Of a stretch of 43,950 nt of DNA, positions 17,866 to 25,560 are shown in pieces. Each line of letters begins with the position of its first letter. Positions within the stretch are counted from its first letter, which is position 1. Below the pieces are notes generated by a model. It was not told the origin of the DNA, searched no databases, and was given only the letters and a program-made list of their open reading frames with translations. The DNA is from Clostridia bacterium (lineage in GTDB: Bacteria > Bacillota > Clostridia > Oscillospirales > Butyricicoccaceae), in contig JAJPXP010000037.1 of NCBI GenBank assembly GCA_021205365.1, forward strand, positions 1-43,950, read 5' to 3'. Made by a program: the position numbers and the translations under genes.

Positions 17866-17874
17866 AGTATAACA
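17866..17874 (-). promoter_or_regulatory. Extended -10 promoter of the tRNA/late leader
   Basis: On the minus strand TGT-TATACT is a good extended -10 element in the gap between the ArpU-like gene and the tRNA. At 17 bp spacing only a poor -35 (ACGATT) is found. That fits a late promoter needing an activator, for which the ArpU-like regulator encoded just upstream is the obvious candidate. Confidence 0.45.
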
Positions 17875-17914
17875 GGTTATTTCGGAAAAATCGTCCAGTT
17901 TTTTTCCACTCTTT

Positions 17915-18352
17915 TCATGTCTCTGTCACGCCATATAAAGCAAGCGTGAAGTGTCGCAGCGCTGCATTTTTCAGATTATAGACTTGCGACTTTTCCACAT
18001 GTATTTCGTCCATCAGACGCTCCACATGCCCCCTTTGCCGGTTTATGTAAAATCTATCCAGGACAAGCCTTTCCTCATCTGTGAGGACACTGAGAGCGCC
18101 GTTTACAATACGCAGCCAGGCTTCTGCACTATCATGTGCCGCTTGTAGCTCTGTTCGCGCTGCTATGTTGTTCAGAATTGCATCCTCACGGCAATTGCCG
18201 CCGCCCTGTACTGGCGTACCATCAGTTGTTGCCGATCGCACACAGGTGCTCTCAGCTTCCAGCATGGCAATTTGATCTGCTGTCGATGCCAGCGATTTTT
18301 TCTTTGCATTATAGTCTCTGAGCTTATACTCAGCTTCTTTTAGACAGTTCAT
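17915..18352 (-). CDS. ArpU/RinA-like late gene transcription regulator
   Basis: 145 aa. N-terminal helical part ('EAEYKLRDYNAKKKSL'), C-terminal sigma-region-4-like helix-turn-helix ('LTDEERLVLDRFYINRQRGHVERLMDEIHVEKSQVYNLKNAALRHF'), as in ArpU/RinA regulators that switch on packaging and structural genes of Gram-positive phages. It is the last early gene and lies just before the late leader and terminase, as expected. ATG at 18352 within the methyltransferase end (23 bp overlap), preceded by GGAGGGGG. Family assignment by pattern and place. Confidence 0.75.
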   Translation of the reverse strand: MNCLKEAEYKLRDYNAKKKSLASTADQIAMLEAESTCVRSATTDGTPVQGGGNCREDAILNNIAARTELQAAHDSAEAWLRIVNGALSVLTDEERLVLDRFYINRQRGHVERLMDEIHVEKSQVYNLKNAALRHFTLALYGVTET

Positions 18353-19037
18353 GATTAACCCCCTCCAATCTTATCTGCGCTGTATATTCCTCAAACCGCT
18401 TATTACCCAACTCAAAATAAATTTCGTTTTTCTCAAACCCGATAAATTCCAGCCCAGCTTCCCAAGCAGCAATCCGACTGCTTTGACTGCCGAGGTGTGT
18501 GTCTAAGATTGTCATGCCTGGCTGCGCATAGGTACGGAGGATCCAGCGGTACAGATTTATCGGTTTCTGTGTCGGATGAATTCGCTTTTCGTTTAGGCGC
18601 TTGTTACCCTGCGCAATGTGACCTTCCGCAATACTCTTCCCTTGCATCATGCCATTCCACATATAGCGGAATAACCGCACACTGTCGTGCAGGCTGCAGT
18701 AAGCAATCTCGCAGTCCGAAAAACTGCTGGATCCGTTGCACTTATCCCAGATAATTCTCCCAGTTCCAAAGAGATAATTGAAATAATTGCAGCCCCAAAT
18801 GATCTGGTGCTTTGACACCCGGAACAATTCTTCAAAATATTCTTCATCTGGTACATCCCAGTCGTCTGTCTTTGGATAATTTACCCGCTGGATCCCCGTC
18901 GTGCTTTTTGCCTTGCCATAGAATCCGCGTTGGTTTGGTCCGGTAAAATATGGCGGATCCACAACCGCAAGGTCTATGCTTTTATCATTCATATTTCGCA
19001 GGGCTTTCATGCAGTCGATGTTGTATGTATGGGTCAT
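18330..19037 (-). CDS. Phage DNA methyltransferase (beta-class, DPPY)
   Basis: 235 aa from ATG at 19037, with GGAGGTGAT upstream (an upstream in-frame start at 19055 lacks a site). The catalytic DPPY motif is at 27-30, and the SAM-binding region comes late ('GMTILDTHLGSQSSRIAAWEAGLEFIGFEKN'). That motif order marks a beta-class amino methyltransferase (N6-adenine or N4-cytosine). 'HPTQKP' (near residue 178) is the usual motif before the SAM site. In motif I the glycine-rich loop reads H-L-G-S-Q-S rather than F-x-G-x-G, as seen in some phage enzymes. No restriction partner is near, so anti-restriction or DNA-packaging marking is likely. Confidence 0.88.
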   Translation of the reverse strand: MTHTYNIDCMKALRNMNDKSIDLAVVDPPYFTGPNQRGFYGKAKSTTGIQRVNYPKTDDWDVPDEEYFEELFRVSKHQIIWGCNYFNYLFGTGRIIWDKCNGSSSFSDCEIAYCSLHDSVRLFRYMWNGMMQGKSIAEGHIAQGNKRLNEKRIHPTQKPINLYRWILRTYAQPGMTILDTHLGSQSSRIAAWEAGLEFIGFEKNEIYFELGNKRFEEYTAQIRLEGVNHELSKRS

Positions 19038-19041
19038 GTCA

Positions 19042-19134
19042 TCACCTCCAATCATCCTCCCTGCCAGCTATAGCGCAGCAGGAATAGCAGATAACAACAT
19101 CGATAATAGCAGCTACAACGAGAATAATTTTCAA
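19042..19134 (-). CDS. Tiny membrane peptide (30 aa, TTG start)
   Basis: An open frame of 30 codons starting TTG at 19134, with GGGAGGAATGATCG directly upstream. It encodes MKIILVVAAIIDVVICYSCC then AIAGREDDWR: one membrane span with a charged C-terminal end. It overlaps the upstream gene's stop by 4 bp (TTGA) and stops 4 bp before the methyltransferase start, and the methyltransferase ribosome site lies inside its last codons. The compact fit, ribosome site and sensible membrane topology argue that it is real, although it is short and lacks ATG. A second frame from an ATG at 19138 gives an implausible Cys/Tyr-rich peptide. Confidence 0.55.
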   Translation of the reverse strand: MKIILVVAAIIDVVICYSCCAIAGREDDWR

Positions 19135-19412
19135 CGATCATTCCTCCCATTATCATATGTTATATGGATGCTGATAGCATTGGTTTCTCGCCTTACAGCC
19201 TCACACAAGGCTTTTTGAAGCTCTCTTTGTACTATGCGCTGCACTTGCGCATCTAAATTTTGTGCGATAAGGGTTTTAAGTGTTTTATCGGCTCGTTCAT
19301 TGATCGCATCGCGAACCATGTTTTCAATTGTACGTTTGTTAACCCCGTTATCAGCTAACAATTGTCCTATAGCCATGCGAACCAAACGAGAATCGCTAAA
19401 ATGTTCAGACAT
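19131..19412 (-). CDS. Phage early protein, helical, unknown function
   Basis: 93 aa from ATG at 19412 with AAGGAGGCAATAAG upstream, which decides the start. Mostly helical and charged: 'DSRLVRMAIGQLLADNGVNKRTIENMVRDAINERADKTLKTLIAQNLDAQVQRIVQRELQKALCEAVRRE', ending ISIHITYDNGRNDR. The pattern is that of a small oligomeric phage protein. No catalytic motif is visible and I do not recognise the family. The stop overlaps the tiny membrane-peptide start by 4 bp. Confidence 0.7.
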   Translation of the reverse strand: MSEHFSDSRLVRMAIGQLLADNGVNKRTIENMVRDAINERADKTLKTLIAQNLDAQVQRIVQRELQKALCEAVRRETNAISIHITYDNGRNDR

Positions 19413-19524
19413 TCTTATTGCCTCCTTATACGGTATCCAACCAGCGGTTGGGCTGTTGGATTTCGATTTCACATTCACTATCACCATTTTACCAGGGCTG
19501 GTAACATGGTTCCGGCAGCGGCAT

Positions 19525-19638
19525 TCATTCCACCACTTTTCGCCGCTTGAAAGCTTTACAAACTGCACCGTCAGAACGTTCATAGGGTTGCTTCAATTCA
19601 GCGTACAGTTTGCATGTATGGCATCCTTTTTCAACCAT
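19525..19638 (-). CDS. Possible small cysteine protein (37 aa)
   Basis: Starts ATG at 19638, overlapping the MazG-like stop by 8 bp, and reads 37 codons with a CHTCKLYAEL motif near the N-terminus and a third Cys near the middle, ending in a basic KRRK stretch. The ribosome site is weak (GGATGG). Short Cys-x-x-Cys proteins of this kind are common in phage early regions. A competing frame opens at 19583 and runs into the next gene; I prefer this one because it couples to the stop upstream, but neither is certain. Confidence 0.35.
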   Translation of the reverse strand: MVEKGCHTCKLYAELKQPYERSDGAVCKAFKRRKVVE

Positions 19639-19924
19639 TCAACCGTCCATCCAATCTTCTTAATTTCTGATATCGCGCTTCTTCAACGTACTTCGGTCCC
19701 CACATGATTTTCAGCTGGTCGACCATGATACTGACATCTGCAATTTCCTCGATGATGTTATCAAGTGCAGCCATCTGTGCTGTGTGATCGTCCGCACGAC
19801 GGATTTTCAGCAAAGCCTTTGTCAATTCTGCCATTTCTTCAATTGCAACGTCGCACTGTGCCTGTACACCGTATGTATCAATTGCGCGCTGCATGATATT
19901 CTCTTCTTGTGTAATCAGTCTCAT
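19631..19924 (-). CDS. MazG-like nucleotide pyrophosphohydrolase
   Basis: 97 aa, all-alpha. Motif 'AIEEMAELTKAL' (EExxE) and 'IIEEIADVSIMVDQL' (ExxD) are the metal ligands of the MazG/all-alpha NTP-PPase fold. Phage versions trim (d)NTPs or ppGpp-like signals to favour phage replication. ATG at 19924 with GAGGAGGAGCAAG upstream. It lies between the replication gene and the small-gene cluster. Confidence 0.85.
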   Translation of the reverse strand: MRLITQEENIMQRAIDTYGVQAQCDVAIEEMAELTKALLKIRRADDHTAQMAALDNIIEEIADVSIMVDQLKIMWGPKYVEEARYQKLRRLDGRLNG

Positions 19925-19955
19925 TCTTGCTCCTCCTCACAATCAAGTTGCCGTT

Positions 19956-20861
19956 TCATTTTGATTTCTCCATCTTTCTGCACATTGCCTGATATTCCTC
20001 CTGCCAGTCCTTTTCCCAGTCGGCCAACGGTATGTTATCCGGATCAACATATACCGGCTTCTGTCGCTGATATGCTGACCTCAGCATCCCAAGAACATAC
20101 GGTATTGGAGCCTTGGGCTTTTTAAGGGCTGCTTTGCTGATATCATTTTTAATGCTATTCTCTGTCATACCTGCTTGTAGATATCTTTCGATCTCAGAAG
20201 CAAATCCTGTTGTTGGATAATGAGAAAATACCTTTTGGAAGTGCAGACAAACCGCTGCCACCGCAGGTGCGCATGCGTGTTCTTCTCTTCCTCTGATCTG
20301 ATCTTCTCTAATCTCTTCTGATCTACTCTTGTCTTCTCTTCTCTGTGTACTTTTGCCGTCGTTTATTTTATTTATTCCGTCAGAAATATCATTTATTCCG
20401 TCAGAAATAAAAATGGACAGAATACTACTGCGAGAAGAGATACCTTTCATGTCCTCTACAGACAATAGCCAGTATCTCTTGTTTACTGTCACTGCACGTC
20501 GCTTTGAGGTTGAATTATAGTATTCTTCCTGTATTCTACGGCTTGTCAGGATATGCTCAGTTTCGTAAAGGTCACGGCTAAATAGTCCACATGCCACGAA
20601 ATCGGCTATCATGTCAATCACAGTTTCTGCTTTCGGCATATACTTGCCTTGCAGATATTCAAGAATGTCAAAGGACAAATCCTCCATATTGGAGGTATCA
20701 AGATAATATCCCTTGTCTTTGTAAATCATTGTAAGAATGATTTGGTATGTATACGGCGCAAGGTATCCGTATTTTTGTTTGATACGCCGGAATTTGGAAT
20801 CCATCATCCAGCCGACATCACACATGAAATAATCCAGCCCAGTCTTTGGCTTACGCCCCAC
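19956..20861 (-). CDS. Phage replication protein (DUF4373/Lin1244-like N-terminus, DnaD-like C-terminus)
   Basis: 301 aa. The N-terminal part, 'GRKPKTGLDYFMCDVGWMMDSKFRRIKQKYGY...YQIILTMIYKDKGYYL', is the Lin1244/Lin1753-like winged-helix domain of phage initiators. A long Lys/Arg/Glu linker (RREDKSRSEEIREDQIRGREE) leads to a C-terminal DnaD-like segment ('IERYLQAGMTENSIKNDISKAALKKPKAPIPYVLGMLRSAY'). Inferred role: binds the phage origin and loads the host helicase. The best start is GTG at 20861-20859 with AAAGGAG ten bases before it; the TTG at 20891 lies in a hairpin and lacks a site. Confidence 0.85.
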   Translation of the reverse strand: MGRKPKTGLDYFMCDVGWMMDSKFRRIKQKYGYLAPYTYQIILTMIYKDKGYYLDTSNMEDLSFDILEYLQGKYMPKAETVIDMIADFVACGLFSRDLYETEHILTSRRIQEEYYNSTSKRRAVTVNKRYWLLSVEDMKGISSRSSILSIFISDGINDISDGINKINDGKSTQRREDKSRSEEIREDQIRGREEHACAPAVAAVCLHFQKVFSHYPTTGFASEIERYLQAGMTENSIKNDISKAALKKPKAPIPYVLGMLRSAYQRQKPVYVDPDNIPLADWEKDWQEEYQAMCRKMEKSK

Positions 20862-20877
20862 TGCTATCACTCTCCTT

Positions 20878-20902
20878 TCCCAGAGGGACAAATGCCCTCT
20901 GG
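20878..20902 (-). other. Hairpin in the leader of the replication gene
   Basis: CCCAGAGGG-N7-CCCTCTGGG, nine perfect pairs, in the 51-bp gap before the replication gene and directly next to its ribosome site. No T tract on either strand, so not a terminator. It may adjust translation of the initiator or protect the downstream mRNA. Confidence 0.5.
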
Positions 20903-20912
20903 GATTCCGGAA

Positions 20913-21650
20913 TCATGCAAGGATAATAACCTCATCCAGCATCTCCTTCGGAAGCTCGTTGCAAAAGTAATCACGAATATTTACAATCGCTTCGTGCTTC
21001 CATGCATTACCGTCTGCCTCAAACAAGGCTACGCTTACGCCATTGTCACCGCCACGCAGACGGAACACAAAGCGACGTTCTGGCTGCTGGATTTCAGAGA
21101 ATGTGCACAGCGGACGCAGTATAACCGGATTTGGAACTTCTACGGTAGAGCTGGTAACAATACCGGTCTTCGCCGTAACACTCTGGTTCAGACCGTTATC
21201 CGCCTGCTGTACACTGTTGCTGTCGGTTACGTTGGATACCAGCTTGACCAGTGCCGTAGTCGTGTCATCCTGAATGAAATATGCCTGCATGGCAATAATG
21301 AAATTCTCAACCGGAAGGAAATGTCCATATGGAAATGTCTGCGTATCATCAGTTGCATACAGCAATTCCTCACGGTGCCTATCGGTACTGAGTTCTCGCG
21401 TCAGCAACACTTTATTGTAGTCCTCAATATGAATCACAAAACGACGGTCAGTCTCAGCATCTTCTCCATTGTCATCTGTACCGTTGGCGATGTAATCGAT
21501 GATGGAAGTAAGGGTATGTACATGCAGCGACTTTGCATACAACTCGTTGTTAATACGATGTAGCGGCTTATCGGAATAATAGCTATCGTTCAGTATTTCG
21601 GTATGCGGCTCTGCCAGAGACAGAATCTTGTTAATAGCAGCTTCTAACAT
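20913..21650 (-). CDS. Conserved phage early protein, unknown function
   Basis: 245 aa. The pattern 'YSDKPLHRI', 'SLHVHTLTSIIDYIANG', 'FVIHIEDYNKVLL', 'PVENFIIAMQAYF', 'DDTTTALVKLVSNVTD', 'VTAKTGIV', 'VPNPVILRPLCTFSEIQQPERRFVFRLR' recurs in Firmicutes phages in the replication/recombination region; I know it only as a conserved phage protein. No catalytic motif is evident. ATG at 21650 with AAGGAGG upstream. Conserved order here (this gene, then the replication protein) suggests a role with ssDNA or the replisome, but this is inference. Confidence 0.75.
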   Translation of the reverse strand: MLEAAINKILSLAEPHTEILNDSYYSDKPLHRINNELYAKSLHVHTLTSIIDYIANGTDDNGEDAETDRRFVIHIEDYNKVLLTRELSTDRHREELLYATDDTQTFPYGHFLPVENFIIAMQAYFIQDDTTTALVKLVSNVTDSNSVQQADNGLNQSVTAKTGIVTSSTVEVPNPVILRPLCTFSEIQQPERRFVFRLRGGDNGVSVALFEADGNAWKHEAIVNIRDYFCNELPKEMLDEVIILA

Positions 21651-21663
21651 AATAATTTCCTCC

Positions 21664-22041
21664 TTATGCTCTCAGGGCGTGAATCTTGGTATCTGTGTTT
21701 GTCCCGTCTATTTTCATCTGTCCGGGCGTATACTTCTGGCGCTCTACAGCGATAACCTTTCCACCATCCGAACCGATATCCAGCGTGGTTTCTACCGGCT
21801 TTACTGGTACAAGCTTGCACTCAACCTGTACCTTTGTAGATACGCTGTCACGATCCTGATTCGGTGCAAAGGTAAACTTTACCGTGATAGACCGTGCCTT
21901 TTTTGGATCTGTGTTGACATCACGAATATTGTCCAAAACGCGGCGAAAATTTAGGTCCGCCAGTTCTTTTACACCACCGTCAATCAGATCCAGCAGGCTG
22001 GTTTCAATCATTTCGCCTGTGCTGGTATCAAGCTTAAGCAT
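21664..22041 (-). CDS. Phage protein of the type often named 'replication terminator protein'
   Basis: 125 aa from ATG at 22041, seven bases after GGAGG (the two earlier ATGs are too close to, or ahead of, the ribosome site). The pattern 'LLDLIDGGVKELADLNFRRVLDNIRDVNTDPKKARSITVKFTFAPNQDRDSVSTKVQVECKL' matches a family of about 110-125 aa in Firmicutes phages. Genome annotation often calls these replication terminator proteins, a name with little experimental support as far as I know. Beta-rich C-terminal half. It lies between the MBL hydrolase and the conserved early protein. Confidence 0.72.
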   Translation of the reverse strand: MLKLDTSTGEMIETSLLDLIDGGVKELADLNFRRVLDNIRDVNTDPKKARSITVKFTFAPNQDRDSVSTKVQVECKLVPVKPVETTLDIGSDGGKVIAVERQKYTPGQMKIDGTNTDTKIHALRA

Positions 22042-22052
22042 TTGCATTCCTC

Positions 22053-22748
22053 CTATTCTTTGCATATCCGGATTTCAATTCCGGGAAATTCTTGTTCAAA
22101 TCGTTCGTGAAAACGTCCCGCATCCCCGCTTGTAGATGACATATGCAGCAGCCATATCGTCTTAACCTTTGACAGATCAAGCTTGTGCAGGTAGCGCACT
22201 GCAGTGTCCACTTCCATGTGAGACTGCCGGATACGTTCCTTTACCTTGTCCGGAAGTCTCGTTAATCTGCCGAGCAGATCATCCGCATAATTGCATTCAA
22301 TTGCGATCTCTGTCAGTCCCGGGATGATAACATTCAGGTTCTTTGTGTCGATGACAAAAAGTAGGCGTTCCTTGCTTCTGCTGTCCTCGATTGCGTATCC
22401 AAACGGCTGTACTGTATTGTGATACGTATCAAATGCAGTCACAAGCAGTTCGCCAACATGGATTACTTCATGTGCTTCCATACAGTTCGCTTCTTCTAGA
22501 TCTAAAGCAACCGCTGTACCCTCTCCGGTATATACAGGAACTCCCATATTACACAGTTGTGCAGCACACTTTGCATGATCCATATGCTCATGTGTAATGA
22601 AGCAGGCATCCATGCTGCTGATCGGAACCGGAGATCGGCGGCGCAGTTCCTTCATAGTCAAGCCGCATTCCAGCAAAATATGAGTATCTCCGTCAGAAAC
22701 AAGATATGCATTACCTTTACTGGAACTTGCCAGAGGATAAAATGTCAT
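22053..22748 (-). CDS. MBL-fold metallo-hydrolase of the phage recombination region
   Basis: 231 aa. Metallo-beta-lactamase fold with 'ASSSKGNAYLV' near the N-terminus and the metal motif THEHMDHA (H-x-H-x-D-H, about 53-59), later His and Asp ligands ('TYHN', 'VIDTKN') and 'LLHMSSTSGD' at the C-terminus. It is close to the YycJ/WalJ group of putative DNA exonucleases. The start at 22748 is preferred: it overlaps the upstream stop as ATGA and lies ten bases from GGAGG; an ATG at 22757 is too close to that site. It follows the SbcC-like ATPase and the putative ssDNA-binding protein, which supports a nuclease role (inference). Confidence 0.85.
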   Translation of the reverse strand: MTFYPLASSSKGNAYLVSDGDTHILLECGLTMKELRRRSPVPISSMDACFITHEHMDHAKCAAQLCNMGVPVYTGEGTAVALDLEEANCMEAHEVIHVGELLVTAFDTYHNTVQPFGYAIEDSRSKERLLFVIDTKNLNVIIPGLTEIAIECNYADDLLGRLTRLPDKVKERIRQSHMEVDTAVRYLHKLDLSKVKTIWLLHMSSTSGDAGRFHERFEQEFPGIEIRICKE

Positions 22749-23407
22749 ATCGGGCATTCCTCCTCAGTCTCTTCGGCTACATCCTCCGGCTTAAATGGAA
22801 TATTGGCATCATTCTCATTCATTTCTTTAAAGTCCACATTGTCCGCCGGTGGATCATCGGAATACTGCGTAGATTTCTTGATTTTGGTCTGAATCCATTC
22901 CGGAAGCTTTCCGAACACTTCCTCATCACGTTCATCAATATCAAACGCAAGCAATTCGGCTTCCGTAGTCGGTGCCGGGATTCCTTTAGGAATTGACGAA
23001 ATGTTTTCGATACGGTTGTAGCTGCCACCATCCGCATCCTTGACAATGACGGTCAACATACACGGCTGTCCGAGCATTGATCTGATATCGAAACCGTCAC
23101 CATCCTCAGAAAGTTCATCTTCTGTGAACGCTTTGGATCGCCAGCTGACAAGATGCTTATGCAGCGCTGCCTTTTCGTTCAGCGAGGCCGTATATTCGCG
23201 GGACAGCCAGCGTGGCTTTTCCTCGCCATCGACGGTCACTGTTTCTGTTGGAACTTCAAACATCATCATTAATTTTTCAGCGTAATTTTTATAATTAGCG
23301 TTATACTGCCTTCCAAGATCAATGACTCCTATACAAACCGCCATGTATGTACCGCCCTCCAGCGGCGGTATCTTGGCAACCTTCTTTTTCTTCAGCTTTA
23401 AACTCAT
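22745..23407 (-). CDS. Putative phage ssDNA-binding / recombination accessory protein
   Basis: 220 aa from ATG at 23407, overlapping the ATPase stop as ATGA. A basic start (SLKLKKKKVAKIPPLEGG) leads to an OB-like beta-rich core ('MAVCIGVIDLGRQYN', 'YAEKLMMMFEVP', 'KPRWLSREYTASLNEKAALHKHLVSWRSKAFTEDEL', 'MLGQPCMLTVIVKD') and a very acidic C-terminal tail ending 'EEETEEECPI'-like, as in ssDNA-binding proteins such as T7 gp2.5. Its place between the Rad50-like ATPase and the MBL hydrolase fits recombination. I infer the function; no motif proves it. Confidence 0.7.
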   Translation of the reverse strand: MSLKLKKKKVAKIPPLEGGTYMAVCIGVIDLGRQYNANYKNYAEKLMMMFEVPTETVTVDGEEKPRWLSREYTASLNEKAALHKHLVSWRSKAFTEDELSEDGDGFDIRSMLGQPCMLTVIVKDADGGSYNRIENISSIPKGIPAPTTEAELLAFDIDERDEEVFGKLPEWIQTKIKKSTQYSDDPPADNVDFKEMNENDANIPFKPEDVAEETEEECPI

Positions 23408-25317
23408 ACGATACACCTCAGTTCTTTATCTTCTTCGGAAACCACCAGTCGGATTACCTGTGTTTCGAGATTGTACAATCTTGTCACGCTTTCTGCATTA
23501 TCCACAAACAGTGGCACGGAAACACCATAAAACTCAGAAAGTGTATGGATGCAGTCCAGACCTGCATTGATCTGCATTGCACTATTCAGGTCGCTGTACG
23601 GTACGCCATCAACCAGCGGATCACAGCAATCCGACAGACTGCCATTGATAGCCTCGGTAAACAGCCGAAAAGATACTAAATGAAACCTCCCGTTGACCGC
23701 CGCAGATACACGCTCAACCTTGTACTGTGTGAAATCCTCGCACATGTCAACCAATTCGTCGATGTGCTCAATATAGGCTGCCTTTGCCTGGCGTTCCTGT
23801 TCCAGTTCAGATATACGTGTTTCCAGCGATTCGCGCATTTTTACATTTGCCGCAATTGCATCCTGTGCCGCCTTTTCCTGTTCGACGCGATGCATTTCAT
23901 CGCGTAGTCTGCTGCGCTCTTCTCCTGCATAGTTGTCCCATGCTTCCAACTCGGTGCGCAAATCGGCGATATATTCTTCAATTTTTACGCAGCGTTCCAT
24001 GTAGTCTGGCAAGTCTTCAATCGCGATCTCCTGCGGCGCCTCGGCAGTTTCCAGCTCATGGCGCAGTGCATTCAGTTCAGCGTCGATATCCCCCACAGCC
24101 TTACGCAGCCCTGTGAGGCTTTCCTTATCGGCATTCTGTCGCTGTTTGATATAGTCGCTATCGGAAACCAACTGTGCCAGAGATTTCTTCTTTCTTGCAT
24201 CAAAATTTCTACGTGCAGCTTCTTCCATATCTTCCGGAAGGGTCTGCCCACAGGTTGGGCACGTGCCGCCGGTATACTGTTCTGCATTCGTAGCTTTCCA
24301 GCGTGCCCGGTATTCGTTCAGCTGTTCGTCTGCATCCGCAATACTCTTGCGGCGCTGTTCCGCTTCTGCCACTGTGCGCCGCCTAGTGCTTTCAAGGCGA
24401 TATATTGCCCGCTGAATTTCATCGCGCCGATTAACAACCGGAATATCCTGACTGCGCCGGTGCTGGTCATTTTCGGCTTTCACTGCTTGCAGCTCCAACT
24501 CTGCCGCACGAATTTCGTTGCGTTTGGCGTTGCGGGCTTCCGAATTATCCAGCGCTGCTAGCTGTCCGCGCAGGTCTGCAATTTTTGCCGAAAGCACTGT
24601 CTGCTGTGTTGGGTCAAACGTCGCCGGCAGATCGGATGCCTGCTTTTCGCATTCGTCGATGCGTGCTGGCAATAAATTCAGTTTGCTGTTCATATCCTTG
24701 CGCTTCTGCGCCAGCATTGCCCGAAAGTCTTCCACGGTCCGATTACCGATTTCAGCACGCAGGGCATCAAATTGCGGCGATTTCAGTAACTGCGCATCCG
24801 ATTCAACACACGCAAGATCAAACAAAATTGTACGGCGTTCTTTCCAGCTGATGTCCCGGCAAAAATGATATGTACTGGTCAATGCCCGGAAAATATCCTC
24901 CGGCACCAATTCAGTGATGTATGCCTTGTAGTCTCGTTCCTTCATCGGCACATCATCAACAAAATAGTCGACCGTATTGCCCGCATAGCGTTCCTGTCCG
25001 CCACGGTGCTTTTCCCACTTTTCGCGCAGGATTTTCCGCAGTGAAACTATACTGCCATTGACATTCAGCGTTGTAGAAACCGTCGGCATTACGCCGGGTG
25101 TGGTATTGCCGTCGGCATCCAGTGGCTTAATAGAAAACTTGGTATTTCCTCGGCTGTCCTTGCCAAACAGTAGCCACGTCAGTGCATCATACACGCTCGA
25201 CTTGCCGGTGGCGTTATCGCCATACAGTGCCGTACTCCGGCCATGGAGTTGCAGCTTTAGGCTCCGAATACCCTTAAAATTTTCGATGTCAAGGGTAATA
25301 ATCTTGATTTCTTTCAT
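23404..25317 (-). CDS. Rad50/SbcC-like AAA ATPase
   Basis: 637 aa from ATG at 25317 (GGAGGCGG upstream). N-terminal ATPase lobe with Walker A GDNATGKSS near residue 34, then long coiled-coil arms around a zinc-hook CPTCGQ motif (about 345-350), and a C-terminal lobe with 'VPLFVDNAES' as Walker B (about 600). This is the SMC/Rad50 layout on a small scale. Such ATPases occur in phage recombination modules with a nuclease and an ssDNA-annealing or -binding protein. The usual SbcD nuclease is absent; the neighbouring MBL-fold protein is a candidate partner. The last bases overlap the next start. Confidence 0.88.
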   Translation of the reverse strand: MKEIKIITLDIENFKGIRSLKLQLHGRSTALYGDNATGKSSVYDALTWLLFGKDSRGNTKFSIKPLDADGNTTPGVMPTVSTTLNVNGSIVSLRKILREKWEKHRGGQERYAGNTVDYFVDDVPMKERDYKAYITELVPEDIFRALTSTYHFCRDISWKERRTILFDLACVESDAQLLKSPQFDALRAEIGNRTVEDFRAMLAQKRKDMNSKLNLLPARIDECEKQASDLPATFDPTQQTVLSAKIADLRGQLAALDNSEARNAKRNEIRAAELELQAVKAENDQHRRSQDIPVVNRRDEIQRAIYRLESTRRRTVAEAEQRRKSIADADEQLNEYRARWKATNAEQYTGGTCPTCGQTLPEDMEEAARRNFDARKKKSLAQLVSDSDYIKQRQNADKESLTGLRKAVGDIDAELNALRHELETAEAPQEIAIEDLPDYMERCVKIEEYIADLRTELEAWDNYAGEERSRLRDEMHRVEQEKAAQDAIAANVKMRESLETRISELEQERQAKAAYIEHIDELVDMCEDFTQYKVERVSAAVNGRFHLVSFRLFTEAINGSLSDCCDPLVDGVPYSDLNSAMQINAGLDCIHTLSEFYGVSVPLFVDNAESVTRLYNLETQVIRLVVSEEDKELRCIV

Positions 25318-25371
25318 TGACTTTCCCGCCTCCAACGGGTAATATGTAGATGTGTTATATTATCTTTGCAC

Positions 25372-25560
25372 TCAGTTGCGGTTGCCGCCGCGCTGGGTGC
25401 TTTTCTTTTGTTCGATTTGCCAGCTGATAGGCTTACGTATACCACGATGCCCATATGGATACCGTTGCCAAAACGGGCACTTGCATTTGCCATCGGGATT
25501 GTAGTGGTCATGGCAATGCCGGATTAACTGCTCGGCAGCTTTCATCAGTGTCTTATTCAT
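25372..25560 (-). CDS. Small Cys/His-rich early protein
   Basis: 62 aa. 'LIRHCHDHYNPDGKCKCPFW' gives a possible Cys/His metal site, followed by a basic tail. ATG at 25560 overlaps the upstream stop by 8 bp, with GGAGG upstream. Another frame on the same strand (25314-25511) is open but lacks a ribosome site and a sensible composition. No function recognised; a small zinc-binding regulator is possible. Confidence 0.55.
   Translation of the reverse strand: MNKTLMKAAEQLIRHCHDHYNPDGKCKCPFWQRYPYGHRGIRKPISWQIEQKKSTQRGGNRN

Noticed and set aside
18330-19037. Restriction-modification system
   Set aside because: A methyltransferase is present but no restriction enzyme or specificity subunit lies nearby, so a solitary phage enzyme is the simpler reading.
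19413-19583. An open frame continuous with the 93-aa protein but starting at 19583
   Set aside because: No ribosome site at 19583; a strong one precedes ATG 19412. The upstream part competes with a Cys-x-x-Cys peptide in another frame, so I did not extend the gene.
20649-21563. Plus-strand open frame of 304 codons in the replication region
   Set aside because: Antisense to two well-supported minus-strand genes; composition is not protein-like and no ribosome site is seen.
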